From NCBI GenBank assembly GCA_964515195.1, contig CAZETK010000067.1:1-14369 (forward strand): a stretch of 14,369 nucleotides of DNA, read 5' to 3'. Below are positions 1-7,338 of the stretch, one piece after another (position 1 is the stretch's first letter; each line of letters begins with the position of its first letter). Below the pieces are notes generated by a model, which saw only the letters and a list, made by a program, of their open reading frames with translations, was not told the DNA's origin and did no database searches. A program made the translations under genes and the position numbers. Source of the DNA: Ga0074139 sp964515195 (GTDB lineage Bacteria > Bdellovibrionota > Bdellovibrionia > Bdellovibrionales > Bdellovibrionaceae).

Positions 1-526
1 CAATATCATGGGTTTTAAAAAGTACTTTTTAAGGAGTTTTTAAAAATAAAGAGTCTCTAAACTATTCCTTATAAAGGCTATTCAAAAGCCGTAATCCCTC
101 CTAAAAGAAGAGAAAAGCTCTCAGCATATCTCTGGAGATAACCAGAGGACAAACTCTTCGCACAAGCAAAATTAAGAACCCCAAAACCCTGTCCAGAAAT
201 AATTTTGCGTCATAAGAGAATTCTTAGCACTAGTGCAAGGTCACTGCATAAAGTTTAAACCACCGTTTTAAATAAACTTGGACTCCGCTTTGGATGATCT
301 GCCCAGGATTCTGCAAGGCTGGTTGAGCTGCGCACCTTCCGCCGATCCATAGAGGATTTTCGTAATCAAGCCAGCTCGGACATAGGTCGGTCGGGATTTT
401 ATTCTGAAGCGGAAAGACGAAGTGAATTATTTTGAATTTATTTAGGACCCGTTTGGATTGGGTTTTGAGGCAGAATAATTTTGATTTACGATAACTTAAA
501 TCTGAACCGCTTTTGTAAAGATTCTA
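1..526. other. Non-coding or decayed region upstream of the first gene
   Basis: No start-bearing open frame with protein-like character was found in these 526 bases. The first 230 bases are AT-rich. They hold a perfect 18-bp palindrome (15-32, centred on AGTACT), a small stem (GGCT 76-79 with AGCC 87-90), and two overlapping, mutually exclusive hairpins: TATCTC/GAGATA at 127-140 and CTCTGG/CCAGAG at 130-147. A GC-richer island at about 280-435 is described separately. No convincing sigma-70 promoter for the gene at 527 was found, although its promoter should lie here. Confidence 0.6.
284..413 (+). ncRNA. Candidate structured RNA or leader element
   Basis: The ends can pair in an 11-bp helix: TCCGCTTTGGA (284-294) with TTCTGAAGCGGA (403-413, allowing for its 5' offset), including two adjacent G-U wobbles. 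Inside it, GGCTGG plus TTGA (317-326) pairs with TCAA, a bulged G370, and CCAGCT (366-376). A terminal stem ATCC/GGAT (345-348 with 354-357) and a small GAC/GTC hairpin (379-388) complete the fold. The G-U pairs would be A-C mismatches on the other strand, so the structure favours a plus-strand transcript, either independent or as the 5' leader of the gene at 527. It matches no RNA family I recognise. The alternative is a decayed coding fragment, because both strands keep partial open frames here. Confidence 0.3.
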
Positions 527-1510
527 ATGAAGCTTGCCGAAAAAGAAAGAGTGATAGTCTTCTTACTTGCACTATTTCTAAGCATTACATATGCGAAACC
601 CTGTGACCTTAGAAGCAAATCTGATTTAAATCAAATTGATAACGATTTAATCATGCATATCGTGAATGGTCAGCGAACAGCTTACCAGGATGGGCCTAAC
701 TGCTTTAATGCAGTTTTGTTTGGTAAGGGCTATGTATCGGAACTCACTTTCGTGGATGGTCCTGAGTTTGTCTTCTATATCAATAAATTTTGCGGTCCCA
801 GCACTCAACCTGAAGGTCCAGGCGATATCATTACATTAAAGTATCCTGACGGTACTTATGATCATGCGGCCTTAGCAATTAAAGGCGGGTTAATTTTTGA
901 AAAATTATCCAATCAAGGCAGAAATTTATCTGTGCCACACCAACGAGTAGAAGATGTAATAACTCTGGCTCATATTAGGAAGAACCGGGAGAGATCAAGT
1001 GTTTACAAAATTAAAACTAAAGATGAATCGGAGCTTTTCAACGATCATGTAATGAATAAGGCCATAGGCTTACAGATACAAGTCTACAAATGCCGCGACT
1101 CTAGAAGCATTAAGGATGATCTTATAAGACTATCTTTAATCCCAGGAGTTCAAGAAATATTAAATATTAACAGAAAAGCTGAGGCATTAGTATTTTCTGA
1201 AAAACTTGAAGTAAACTGGCAGGAAAGTCTGGCCTCAGATATTTCTATCGCCGCAGAAACGGCAATGAAGTCCTCGACAAGCGATGATGATGGTCTTTTC
1301 TTGCTTGCAAAAATTAAATCGCTTGAAGGGCAATTGCTTCACCTAACTGAAATGGGTTTCTCGCCTGGCAACTCAAATTCTTCGAAGTTTCATGTGGCTT
1401 TCAGAAAACTACAGAAAGCTCGTGAAGTTTTAGAGACAAAACAAAAGCAGAACAAAAGCGGGTTAGCCAAAATTGTGCTTCGAGCTTTATCTCAAGCGCC
1501 CGCACGCTAG
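527..1510 (+). CDS. Secreted protein with NlpC/P60-like Cys-His domain
   Basis: A 327-residue protein with an export signal (hydrophobic core about 9-22, cleavage likely near TYA|KP at residue 23). Residues about 50-130 look like an NlpC/P60-type papain fold. Cys59 sits in a DGPNCFNAV motif where the catalytic cysteine is expected, and a GPGDI turn (97-101) leads to His113 in DHAALAI, the expected catalytic histidine. Many NlpC/P60 enzymes cleave peptidoglycan peptides, so a cell-wall hydrolase or amidase in the periplasm or prey is possible. The activity is inferred and the third catalytic residue is not obvious. Residues about 165-327 form a charged, mostly helical tail with no recognised domain. 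The start is ATG 527; only a weak TAAAG lies upstream. The gene looks AT-richer than its neighbours and stands alone, which may indicate separate acquisition. It could also be a catalytically dead relative. Confidence 0.75.
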   Translation: MKLAEKERVIVFLLALFLSITYAKPCDLRSKSDLNQIDNDLIMHIVNGQRTAYQDGPNCFNAVLFGKGYVSELTFVDGPEFVFYINKFCGPSTQPEGPGDIITLKYPDGTYDHAALAIKGGLIFEKLSNQGRNLSVPHQRVEDVITLAHIRKNRERSSVYKIKTKDESELFNDHVMNKAIGLQIQVYKCRDSRSIKDDLIRLSLIPGVQEILNINRKAEALVFSEKLEVNWQESLASDISIAAETAMKSSTSDDDGLFLLAKIKSLEGQLLHLTEMGFSPGNSNSSKFHVAFRKLQKAREVLETKQKQNKSGLAKIVLRALSQAPAR

Positions 1511-1717
1511 CTTATTTTGACTGCGCTATTTTAATGCACTTCGGTTAAACTCTTCAATTCTACGATTCAATTTGCATTCCGTATTCATATTGAACCCAGC
1601 CCTTTTGGTCACCCTGTCTAGTTTCTTGGCAGGGAAGTCAGATCAGATCCTCCTCAAGCCTATGATAATTGGCCTTAATCCTGCTATTTGGACTTGATGG
1701 ATAATAGGAGTATTAAG
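1511..1717 (+). other. Intergenic region upstream of the glycine-zipper gene pair
   Basis: This 207-bp gap should hold the promoter of the two following genes. A 7-bp stem, CCCTGTC (1612-1618) with GGCAGGG (1628-1634), includes one G-U pair and a 9-nt loop, but no T-tract follows, so it does not look like a terminator. A TATGAT hexamer (near 1660) is the best -10 candidate but lacks a properly spaced -35 box. Confidence 0.4.
1706..1710 (+). promoter_or_regulatory. Shine-Dalgarno AGGAG that sets the start at 1718
   Basis: AGGAG lies 7 nt before ATG 1718, which opens directly into a clean signal peptide. The in-frame TTG at 1688 would put ten polar residues in front of that signal and has no comparable ribosome site, so 1718 is preferred. 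Confidence 0.8.
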
Positions 1718-2827
1718 ATGAAACAAAGTTTAATCGTAGCTTTAGCTCTATCCTTATTGTTTCAACCTATGGCACAGGCCGGGTGGAGGGGGCAGGAAAA
1801 ATCCCTTTCCTTCGGTGAGTTTATGTGTGGTGTGATCGGCGGTGTGGGCAGTGGAGCCATTGCTCATAAAGTAATAGGAAGTGACCCTTTGACTTTAGTG
1901 GCGGGCATTGTCGGAGGATTGGCCGGAGCCAATTACTGCGGCTACCTGCGCGATGAAGAGCAACAGACACTGCGCCGATTCTTAAAAGACGGGCTGGAGG
2001 GTCGAGTCGGTGACCAGCGGCGAGTGGATCTCAACGATTTTTTCGCCTTTGTGGAAATCCGAGGCATCGGTTATCGCATGAATGTGGGCAACAATGAGAT
2101 GATGGAAGGCCCCGTTGAAAATATCTGTAAAAAATTTGAAATGAGTATTTATCGTCGACGTGGCGAATTTTTAGGTAAATCCACTGGCTGGGCCTGTAAG
2201 GATCGTAACGGCAGTTGGAATGTCGTGGATAAAGCGGGCGTTATTCCGACAAGGGAAGAGCCCAGCTCTTCATACTCTTACGACAATAACTATAATTCCG
2301 GTTACAACTCACCAGTTCCCTCTTATGGTGGTCCTGGTTCCATCGGAGTGGCTCCCGCTCCAGGTCATGGCGGCGGATCCGTTGATGTGAGTCCTTATCC
2401 AGGTCATGGAGGTGGATCCATCGATGTGAGTCCTTATCCTCCAGGCTACGCACCGGTACCCGCACCTGGGTCTCATGGATTTTTATTGAATTGGGATATT
2501 CGTCAGATTCCGCATATCGTTCAAGATGCGGGTTATCAGCGCCGTCTCCAACTTATGAATCGTCGCGGAGAAGTGGGCTTTCTGAAAAGCGTGTCACCTG
2601 ATGGTCGAAGCATCCAACTTTACGTCAACAACGCAGGCTATGCCCCTTTTCATTCAGTTGACGATTTCGGCGTGGAGTGTGATGTCACCCCAGTTTGTCG
2701 CTCTTATGAGGTGACCACTCGGGATGGCGTATCGGGAACAATCCGATATCTCTTCCGAAACGGAGATGTGGGAATCGACAGCACTTATCACGGTTATGTA
2801 ATTAGACCCTTGAACTCAATTTACTAG
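1718..2827 (+). CDS. Exported glycine-zipper protein with two-Cys domain and beta-rich tail (paralogue 1)
   Basis: A 369-residue protein with signal peptide cleaved at about AQA|GW (residue 21). Residues 38-71 form a glycine zipper (GVIGGVGSG and GIVGGLAG), as in 17-kDa-antigen-like envelope proteins. A charged stretch with DEEQQ follows. Residues 110-172 carry Cys137 and Cys160, the second within ACKDRNGSW, a layout like the C-terminal domain of that antigen family. A Gly/Pro/Ser/Tyr linker (183-251) includes a 13-residue unit repeated exactly in tandem. Residues 254-369 are beta-rich with short repeat-like strands, possibly a Tudor/SH3-like barrel. There is no lipobox cysteine. The glycine zipper suggests insertion into or association with a membrane; the function is unknown. 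The gene stops 14 bp before the start of its paralogue, so the two are almost certainly co-transcribed. Confidence 0.85.
   Translation: MKQSLIVALALSLLFQPMAQAGWRGQEKSLSFGEFMCGVIGGVGSGAIAHKVIGSDPLTLVAGIVGGLAGANYCGYLRDEEQQTLRRFLKDGLEGRVGDQRRVDLNDFFAFVEIRGIGYRMNVGNNEMMEGPVENICKKFEMSIYRRRGEFLGKSTGWACKDRNGSWNVVDKAGVIPTREEPSSSYSYDNNYNSGYNSPVPSYGGPGSIGVAPAPGHGGGSVDVSPYPGHGGGSIDVSPYPPGYAPVPAPGSHGFLLNWDIRQIPHIVQDAGYQRRLQLMNRRGEVGFLKSVSPDGRSIQLYVNNAGYAPFHSVDDFGVECDVTPVCRSYEVTTRDGVSGTIRYLFRNGDVGIDSTYHGYVIRPLNSIY
2360..2437 (+). repeat. Two tandem 39-bp in-frame repeats
   Basis: The two 39-base units (2360-2398 and 2399-2437) each encode PGHGGGS-[V/I]-DVSPY. They differ at only a few, mostly silent, positions, which points to recent duplication. 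A degenerate third copy (GGPGSIGVAPA) precedes them. They lengthen the flexible linker between the two-cysteine domain and the C-terminal domain. Confidence 0.9.
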
Positions 2828-2831
2828 TGTC

Positions 2832-2836
2832 GGGAG
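2832..2836 (+). promoter_or_regulatory. Shine-Dalgarno GGGAG for the second glycine-zipper gene
   Basis: GGGAG lies 5 nt before ATG 2842 and 2 nt before ATG 2839. The longer frame beginning at GTG 2827 overlaps the previous stop codon by one base and would start upstream of this site. Start 2842 gives a standard MKKS signal peptide and normal spacing. Confidence 0.7.
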
Positions 2837-2841
2837 AAATG

Positions 2842-3789
2842 ATGAAAAAATCCATCTTAAGCCTTTTGGTCGTAACCATGGTGGGATCTACTTACCAGAG
2901 CGCCCATGCTGACAATTTCTGGGGTCGCCTAATAGGAGGTCTTGTCGGTGGAGCTCTTTGTGATGCCATGGAGTTAGGTAAAGGTAACGGTCGAACAGCC
3001 GCCGTGATTCTTTGCGCTGTAGGTGGATCTTTATTGGGAGCCGAAGTTCAAAAGCAAATGAATGAATCAGATGCCCGTGCCTATGAAGAGGCTCAGCAAA
3101 GATCCTTTGAGGGCGAAATGGGGCGCAATTATGATTGGGATGGAAGACGTTATGGCTCTCGTTCAGGCGTCCGCGGTCGATTAAGGCCGATTCATGCGGG
3201 CTACAACCGGCATACAATGGAAACCTGTCGTACTTACTATAGTGAGTCCTACTACAACAATCGAAGACACAGCACTGAGAGCATTGTCTGTCGTCGTTCC
3301 GATGGATCATTCTACTCTTTGGATAGGCGAGAAGATTATGTCAATGGTCGTTTGGTCGAAAGTGAAACCTATGAACGCCAAGGCCAAGTAGGACGCCCTG
3401 GTCATGCGGTTCCTCCGCCAGCTCCTATTCTAAATTCCAACCGACCAGCCCCATATCCCACTGCCCAATATGGTTGTAGCGGTTGGAATATGGGAAATTC
3501 TCTTCAAGTCGGAGATCAGGTGTGGACCCGTTCGGGAGAGTACGTGAGCTACCGAGGTTATAACTCTTTTAATAATTCCGCTTTGGTTTTAACCCAATTC
3601 AACCGTCAGATTATACTGCCATTGGCGGATATTGGGATTCGTGGCTGTCATTATGGCTTTAAAACGGGTGACGTCATTACCGCCGGCACCATTCGTGGGA
3701 CTTTGCTTGCCATATTCCAGACGGGTGACTTGCTGGTCGATAGCCGTGGAAGAAAAATCGTAGTGCCAAGCTATCAGGTTCTGCGATAG
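2842..3789 (+). CDS. Exported glycine-zipper protein with two-Cys domain and beta-rich tail (paralogue 2)
   Basis: A 315-residue protein with a textbook signal peptide (AHA|DN, cleavage after residue 23). It repeats the architecture of its upstream neighbour. There is a glycine zipper at 29-67 (LIGGLVGG and AVGGSLLGAEV), then ESDARAYEEAQQ, which parallels the DEEQQ stretch of the neighbour. Cys129 and Cys150 flank the middle domain, the latter in VCRRSDGSF, matching ACKDRNGSW next door. A proline-rich linker lies at 190-208. The beta-rich C-terminal domain (211-315) contains several short GD- or G-turn strands and a further Cys pair (212 and 269). Sequence identity to the neighbour is low but the domain order is the same, so this is an old tandem duplication. 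Both probably act in the periplasm or outer membrane, perhaps as interacting partners; the role is unknown. Confidence 0.85.
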   Translation: MKKSILSLLVVTMVGSTYQSAHADNFWGRLIGGLVGGALCDAMELGKGNGRTAAVILCAVGGSLLGAEVQKQMNESDARAYEEAQQRSFEGEMGRNYDWDGRRYGSRSGVRGRLRPIHAGYNRHTMETCRTYYSESYYNNRRHSTESIVCRRSDGSFYSLDRREDYVNGRLVESETYERQGQVGRPGHAVPPPAPILNSNRPAPYPTAQYGCSGWNMGNSLQVGDQVWTRSGEYVSYRGYNSFNNSALVLTQFNRQIILPLADIGIRGCHYGFKTGDVITAGTIRGTLLAIFQTGDLLVDSRGRKIVVPSYQVLR

Positions 3790-3800
3790 GAACTGACTGT

Positions 3801-4460
3801 CTACTTGGAGCTGTCAGCCAGGTCTTTAAACTGGCTGTAGGATTTTTCTTGCCTGTTGATTTCTTTGTTCCAGCGGGAAATCTCGCCTTCATAGCCGCGC
3901 TTTTTATTTCGCCATTCGGTTTCTTGGGCCCTAACAGCCTTTAACCGATCATCCACTTTTTTATTCTGGGAGCTAAGCATCTGGCCTCGCTGTTCCCACA
4001 CTTTCTTTTCTTCAGTGAGCTGGGTCAGTTGCACCTGATAGCCTTGGATGTTCTGGTCACGTTTGGCGCGATTATCTTGAAGCTGGGCGATCATAGCTTG
4101 AAGTTCCTGAATGCGAGCCTCTTCGCTTTTTGACTGGGATTGTTCATCTTTAATCAGCTTGTTGATCTCGCCTTCACTTTTCTGAAGACGGGTAATATTG
4201 GCTTGATTTTCCTTCAACTGGGCGCTGACTTGTTTCTTTTGAGCTTCTACCGATGACTTCGCCTTGCTGACTTCTTTGATGTTCTCTTCGACGATCTTCA
4301 AATTGTTTTTGTACTCTTGAAGATTTACTTTCGCATTTTCAAGATTATCTTTGATTTTGTTTAGACCGCCTTGGGCTGTGGACTGGGCTGATGCCACAGA
4401 AAACAAGTGAGCGGCTATAAAGACGATCAAGCTGGCAATGGTTGAGTTCATGTGTTTCAT
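3801..4460 (-). CDS. Exported coiled-coil protein, last gene of the Glt-like cluster
   Basis: A 219-residue protein with a signal peptide (hydrophobic 8-23, cleavage about ASA|QS at residue 25). Nearly all of the mature protein (about 30-210) is predicted coiled coil: charged, Gln/Lys/Glu-rich heptads with no Cys, little Pro, and a short gap near the LEQR/MLSSQNKK region. It follows the GltC-like gene by 17 bp, with a GAGAGGA ribosome site. This suggests co-transcription and a structural role in the periplasm. The fold resembles the helical arms of EnvC/PcsB-type proteins, but no catalytic or regulator domain is attached. I recognise no named family. The gene converges with the plus-strand paralogue pair, leaving only 11 bp between stop codons. 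Confidence 0.8.
   Translation of the reverse strand: MKHMNSTIASLIVFIAAHLFSVASAQSTAQGGLNKIKDNLENAKVNLQEYKNNLKIVEENIKEVSKAKSSVEAQKKQVSAQLKENQANITRLQKSEGEINKLIKDEQSQSKSEEARIQELQAMIAQLQDNRAKRDQNIQGYQVQLTQLTEEKKVWEQRGQMLSSQNKKVDDRLKAVRAQETEWRNKKRGYEGEISRWNKEINRQEKSYSQFKDLADSSK
3815..3850 (+). terminator. Possible terminator of the plus-strand pair
   Basis: CAGCCAG (3815-3821) pairs perfectly with CTGGCTG (3831-3837) around a 9-nt loop. The sequence TAGGATTTTTCTT follows. The T-run begins five bases after the stem, which is loose for an intrinsic terminator. It lies inside the 3' end of the convergent coiled-coil gene, so it would act antisense to it. On the minus strand no T-run follows. Confidence 0.3.
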
Positions 4461-4477
4461 TGTATTCCTCTCTTTAC

Positions 4478-6535
4478 TTAGCCGTTATCATCTGGCGGAC
4501 ATACACTTTTGAGTGAAGACCGGAAGTGGCCGATTTCATCTTCCCAAATTTCGCCTTTAAAGCTCCACTTCATAGCTTTGGCTTTGTCTACCTTTAACTC
4601 ATCACGAGTCTCTTTACTGACTTCTCCACCAGCGGTTTGGTAACGGATATGTTCACCGGCACCCGCGTAAATTTCATATTGAAGGACTTCGTTCTGATCA
4701 ATCAAGTTTTTTAGATCCTTAATCATCATATCAAAGCGTTTTCTTAGTGTATTGGCGGCCACGGCTCGAAGCGATTTTTTCTCGGCTTCAAGTTTTACGT
4801 TTGCAATATCACGGATCACCTTAACCTGGTTCCGCGCGCGATTGATATTGGAAGACTCATACTTTAAAGCCGACAATTTTCGGTTCAGTCGGACTTCCTC
4901 TTGTTTTAGAAGATCCTTGTTAGGAGTTTTAGAGTCCGTCAACTTTATGCGAGTATCGGAAAGGGACTTCGAAGTTTTAACTTGTTCGGCCAAGACGTCC
5001 TTTTCCCTTTGAATAAGATTCAAAGTGACTTTATTAAAGTTAGAAATCTCATCTTCATAAGTGTTGATGTTCTTCTGAATGTTAACGTAGCTAGGATGAC
5101 GGGCCCACTCGACGATAAACGATCGGGGAAGGCCATCAACTTCTTTAAGATTAGGTGACTTCAGCCAACCCCGGACAGTGTCGTAGTAAGGGGCGGACTT
5201 ATTTTTATTGCGGTCTTTGTAGGTTAAAAGCTTTCCGTAAATGGGAGCGTATTTACGACCCAGGTTTTGCAAGACGTTTTGGGCATCTCCAAACTGACAT
5301 AGGTTCAAGTAAGCCACGGTTCTAACAACATAAGATTCCGCATTGTAAGCATTTTTAAAAAAGTCGGTGTGCAAAGGGAACATATTTCCAGCAGCGCCTT
5401 CGAAGTCTTTAAATAGAATTTGAGTCCAGGCTTGCTCCACCATGGCCTGTAACCAAAGCGGGTGAGATTTGTCCACCTCAAGATATGTGGTAAAGGCCTC
5501 TTTAAAGTTGTTCTTTTGAAAATGAATTCGAGCCAAAGTCAGGGCGGCCACTGTGCGAATCGGGTTGTCCTTAGCGATTTTTTTAAGGACTTGTTCAAGA
5601 TCCTGCTGACCCTTGTTGATTTGACCGCGGCGGTAGTTGTAAAGAGCCGAGATAAAAAGGGCATCACCATGATATTCGGATTTTTCTGGGATTAGGGCCA
5701 AAGCGTCTTCCACCTGACCTAAATTACCCTCTTCCAGATAGTATTTAGCTCGATAAAAGTTATAGGCGTCATTGACACTGATATCGACATCGTATTTTTG
5801 TGTGAGAGGTTCAATGTCTTTAATATCCATAACATCTAGAATGCGAATATGTTTTGTAAGTTCCGCTGCCGCCGCTTTTCGAAGGCCTTGATCGCTGGCC
5901 TCTCTTGCCACTGTCAGGAGTGAGTTCCGAAACTCTTTAGGAAGTCCCAGTTTTCGTGCGGCTTCGGCGTAATGGAACATGGCTTCGTGCTTGAGGCTCT
6001 TATCTTTAAAAATTTCAGATAGAATCGGCAACGCCATGTCATTGTTGCCGTGGATTTGAAGAAAGATAAGACCTTCAATCAATTTGAAGTCGTTAGCTGT
6101 AAACTTGTAGAGGTCTTTGATAGTAGGATTCGAGTCTTTAAAAGTAGGCTCTGGAACCTCACTGAGTTCCTTGACGTCAGGGACTTTGGCGATAGTTTTC
6201 TCGGACACAAAAACCTTGGCGGGCTTCAACTTAGTAACCGGTGCTAGCTTAGTTCTTTTGATGGAAGAAAGAGGTTGCGCCTTTTTTACGCCTTGGAAAG
6301 TCGTAACTGGAGGAGCGGGCAGCGCAGAAAGATCGGATACTTGAGCTTGAACAGATCGTTCCTTGCCAATCCTTAATCGGGGAGTGGCAACCTTAGGATT
6401 AAAATTATAGGTGGGCACTCCGGAAGATTTAATTTTCATTCCCGATGATTTTGTCGCAGGTGAAGTCACAACAAGATCCGCCGCCAGGCTGACGCAAGAA
6501 ATTCCGAGTATGAGAATAGTTAGAATATGTTTCAT
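4478..6535 (-). CDS. gltC: Periplasmic TPR and coiled-coil protein, GltC-like
   Basis: A 685-residue protein with a signal peptide (SLA|AD, about residue 18). Residues 25-140 are a Pro/Lys/Ser-rich linker. Residues about 148-450 are helical repeats of TPR type, for example YNFYRAKYYLEEGNLGQVEDA and LARIHFQKNNFKEAFTTYLEV. Residues about 485-625 form a long coiled coil. A conserved-looking end motif follows, WSFKGEIWEDEIGHF (657-671) with Cys679. The length, export signal and TPR content fit GltC, the periplasmic TPR protein of the Myxococcus Glt machine (about 670 residues as I recall). It lies directly after an outer-membrane barrel gene, as gltC does with gltA/gltB. An AAGGTG ribosome site lies 8 nt before the ATG. 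The likely role is a periplasmic scaffold between the inner-membrane motor and the outer-membrane barrel. The GltC assignment rests on architecture and context; another TPR member of the system is possible. Confidence 0.75.
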   Translation of the reverse strand: MKHILTILILGISCVSLAADLVVTSPATKSSGMKIKSSGVPTYNFNPKVATPRLRIGKERSVQAQVSDLSALPAPPVTTFQGVKKAQPLSSIKRTKLAPVTKLKPAKVFVSEKTIAKVPDVKELSEVPEPTFKDSNPTIKDLYKFTANDFKLIEGLIFLQIHGNNDMALPILSEIFKDKSLKHEAMFHYAEAARKLGLPKEFRNSLLTVAREASDQGLRKAAAAELTKHIRILDVMDIKDIEPLTQKYDVDISVNDAYNFYRAKYYLEEGNLGQVEDALALIPEKSEYHGDALFISALYNYRRGQINKGQQDLEQVLKKIAKDNPIRTVAALTLARIHFQKNNFKEAFTTYLEVDKSHPLWLQAMVEQAWTQILFKDFEGAAGNMFPLHTDFFKNAYNAESYVVRTVAYLNLCQFGDAQNVLQNLGRKYAPIYGKLLTYKDRNKNKSAPYYDTVRGWLKSPNLKEVDGLPRSFIVEWARHPSYVNIQKNINTYEDEISNFNKVTLNLIQREKDVLAEQVKTSKSLSDTRIKLTDSKTPNKDLLKQEEVRLNRKLSALKYESSNINRARNQVKVIRDIANVKLEAEKKSLRAVAANTLRKRFDMMIKDLKNLIDQNEVLQYEIYAGAGEHIRYQTAGGEVSKETRDELKVDKAKAMKWSFKGEIWEDEIGHFRSSLKSVCPPDDNG

Positions 6536-6571
6536 AGTTATATCACCTTATCAAGTGCGCCATTGTGGGTC

Positions 6572-7321
6572 TTACTTGCTTCTCCAGTCAAAAATCGTGA
6601 TACCAAGTAAAAGAGACGTGTCGTTAATGTTCTTGGTGCCTGACTTTGCTCCACTGGTGTTTCCGTACTCAACAGTGTCTTGAGTCGAGAATGTGTTGTT
6701 GAACTCAATCCGCACAGCGGCTTTTTCGCTGAAGTAAAACTGCTGCATAACGCCGATACTGTAGCCCATTGTCGAGCTTGATTTCGCTTTTTCTGTATAG
6801 TTGGGATGTGGTGTAGTTGTGTATGGGTTGCTATAATTAATTTGAGTCAAACCAAATGTAAATCCCATATCGAAGTGAATGATTTTTCTATCAAACAAAG
6901 ACATCTTTGCATAAATGGGAGTCCAAATCCCGTTGATACCAAAACGATTTTCAAACTCATTAGCTTTGGGGCCGCCACCCATTCGTAAGATTTCTTTAAA
7001 AGAACGACTTTTATCATAATTCGTCGTTTGATAAGTTCCTTCAAGACCCCATGATTCATTGAAGAAGTATCCAGCGGATACTCCAGTGTAAGTGCCGGAA
7101 TAGTAAGGGTCGTTGATGGCGGATCCAAAATGCAGAGTTCCGAAGAAGCGTCCTTTTTTCTGGAAGGCGCGATTTTGTACAACACTGAAGTCATCATCCT
7201 TAGCGGCCCAGTATTTTTGCTCTAAAGCCTGGACATCCAGTTTGTCGCTTCCTGTTTGTGCCAGAACGGTGGAAGAAATAAAGAATAACGCGATCAGGGC
7301 GGTGATTCTTGATGATTTCAT
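6572..7321 (-). CDS. Outer-membrane beta-barrel protein, GltA/GltB family
   Basis: A 249-residue protein with a signal peptide (VLA|QT, residue 21). After a short helical segment (LDVQALEQKYWAAKDDDF), the motif VQNRAFQKKGRFF (48-60) and then NDPYYSGTY (70-78) open a series of alternating, aromatic-rich strands typical of a small barrel (about 8 strands). It ends with a strand LLLGITIFDW plus RSK. This N-terminal signature is characteristic of the outer-membrane barrel family shared by myxobacteria and Bdellovibrio that includes GltA and GltB. In Myxococcus these form the outer-membrane part of the gliding machine. Spacing is 17 bp from the GltG-like gene upstream, with a strong AAGGAG site 7 nt before the ATG, and 36 bp to the GltC-like gene. 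Whether it corresponds to GltA or GltB cannot be decided by eye. Confidence 0.8.
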   Translation of the reverse strand: MKSSRITALIALFFISSTVLAQTGSDKLDVQALEQKYWAAKDDDFSVVQNRAFQKKGRFFGTLHFGSAINDPYYSGTYTGVSAGYFFNESWGLEGTYQTTNYDKSRSFKEILRMGGGPKANEFENRFGINGIWTPIYAKMSLFDRKIIHFDMGFTFGLTQINYSNPYTTTPHPNYTEKAKSSSTMGYSIGVMQQFYFSEKAAVRIEFNNTFSTQDTVEYGNTSGAKSGTKNINDTSLLLGITIFDWRSK

Positions 7322-7338
7322 GTGGTTTCTCCTTCAAA

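Noticed and set aside
15..32. Perfect 18-bp palindrome TTAAAAAGTACTTTTTAA
   Set aside because: Composed almost entirely of A/T runs in an AT-rich stretch; chance or DNA bending is as likely as a regulatory site.
1495..1532. AGCGC/GCGCT stem followed by ATTTT as terminator of the first gene
   Set aside because: Only 5 bp of stem around a 23-nt loop, partly inside the coding end; too weak to call.
1688..1717. TTG start extending the first glycine-zipper protein by ten residues
   Set aside because: ATG 1718 has a strong AGGAG at proper spacing and begins a clean signal peptide; the TTG does neither.
2827..2841. GTG start of the second glycine-zipper protein overlapping the previous stop
   Set aside because: The ribosome site GGGAG lies downstream of that GTG and points to ATG 2842, which gives a standard signal peptide.
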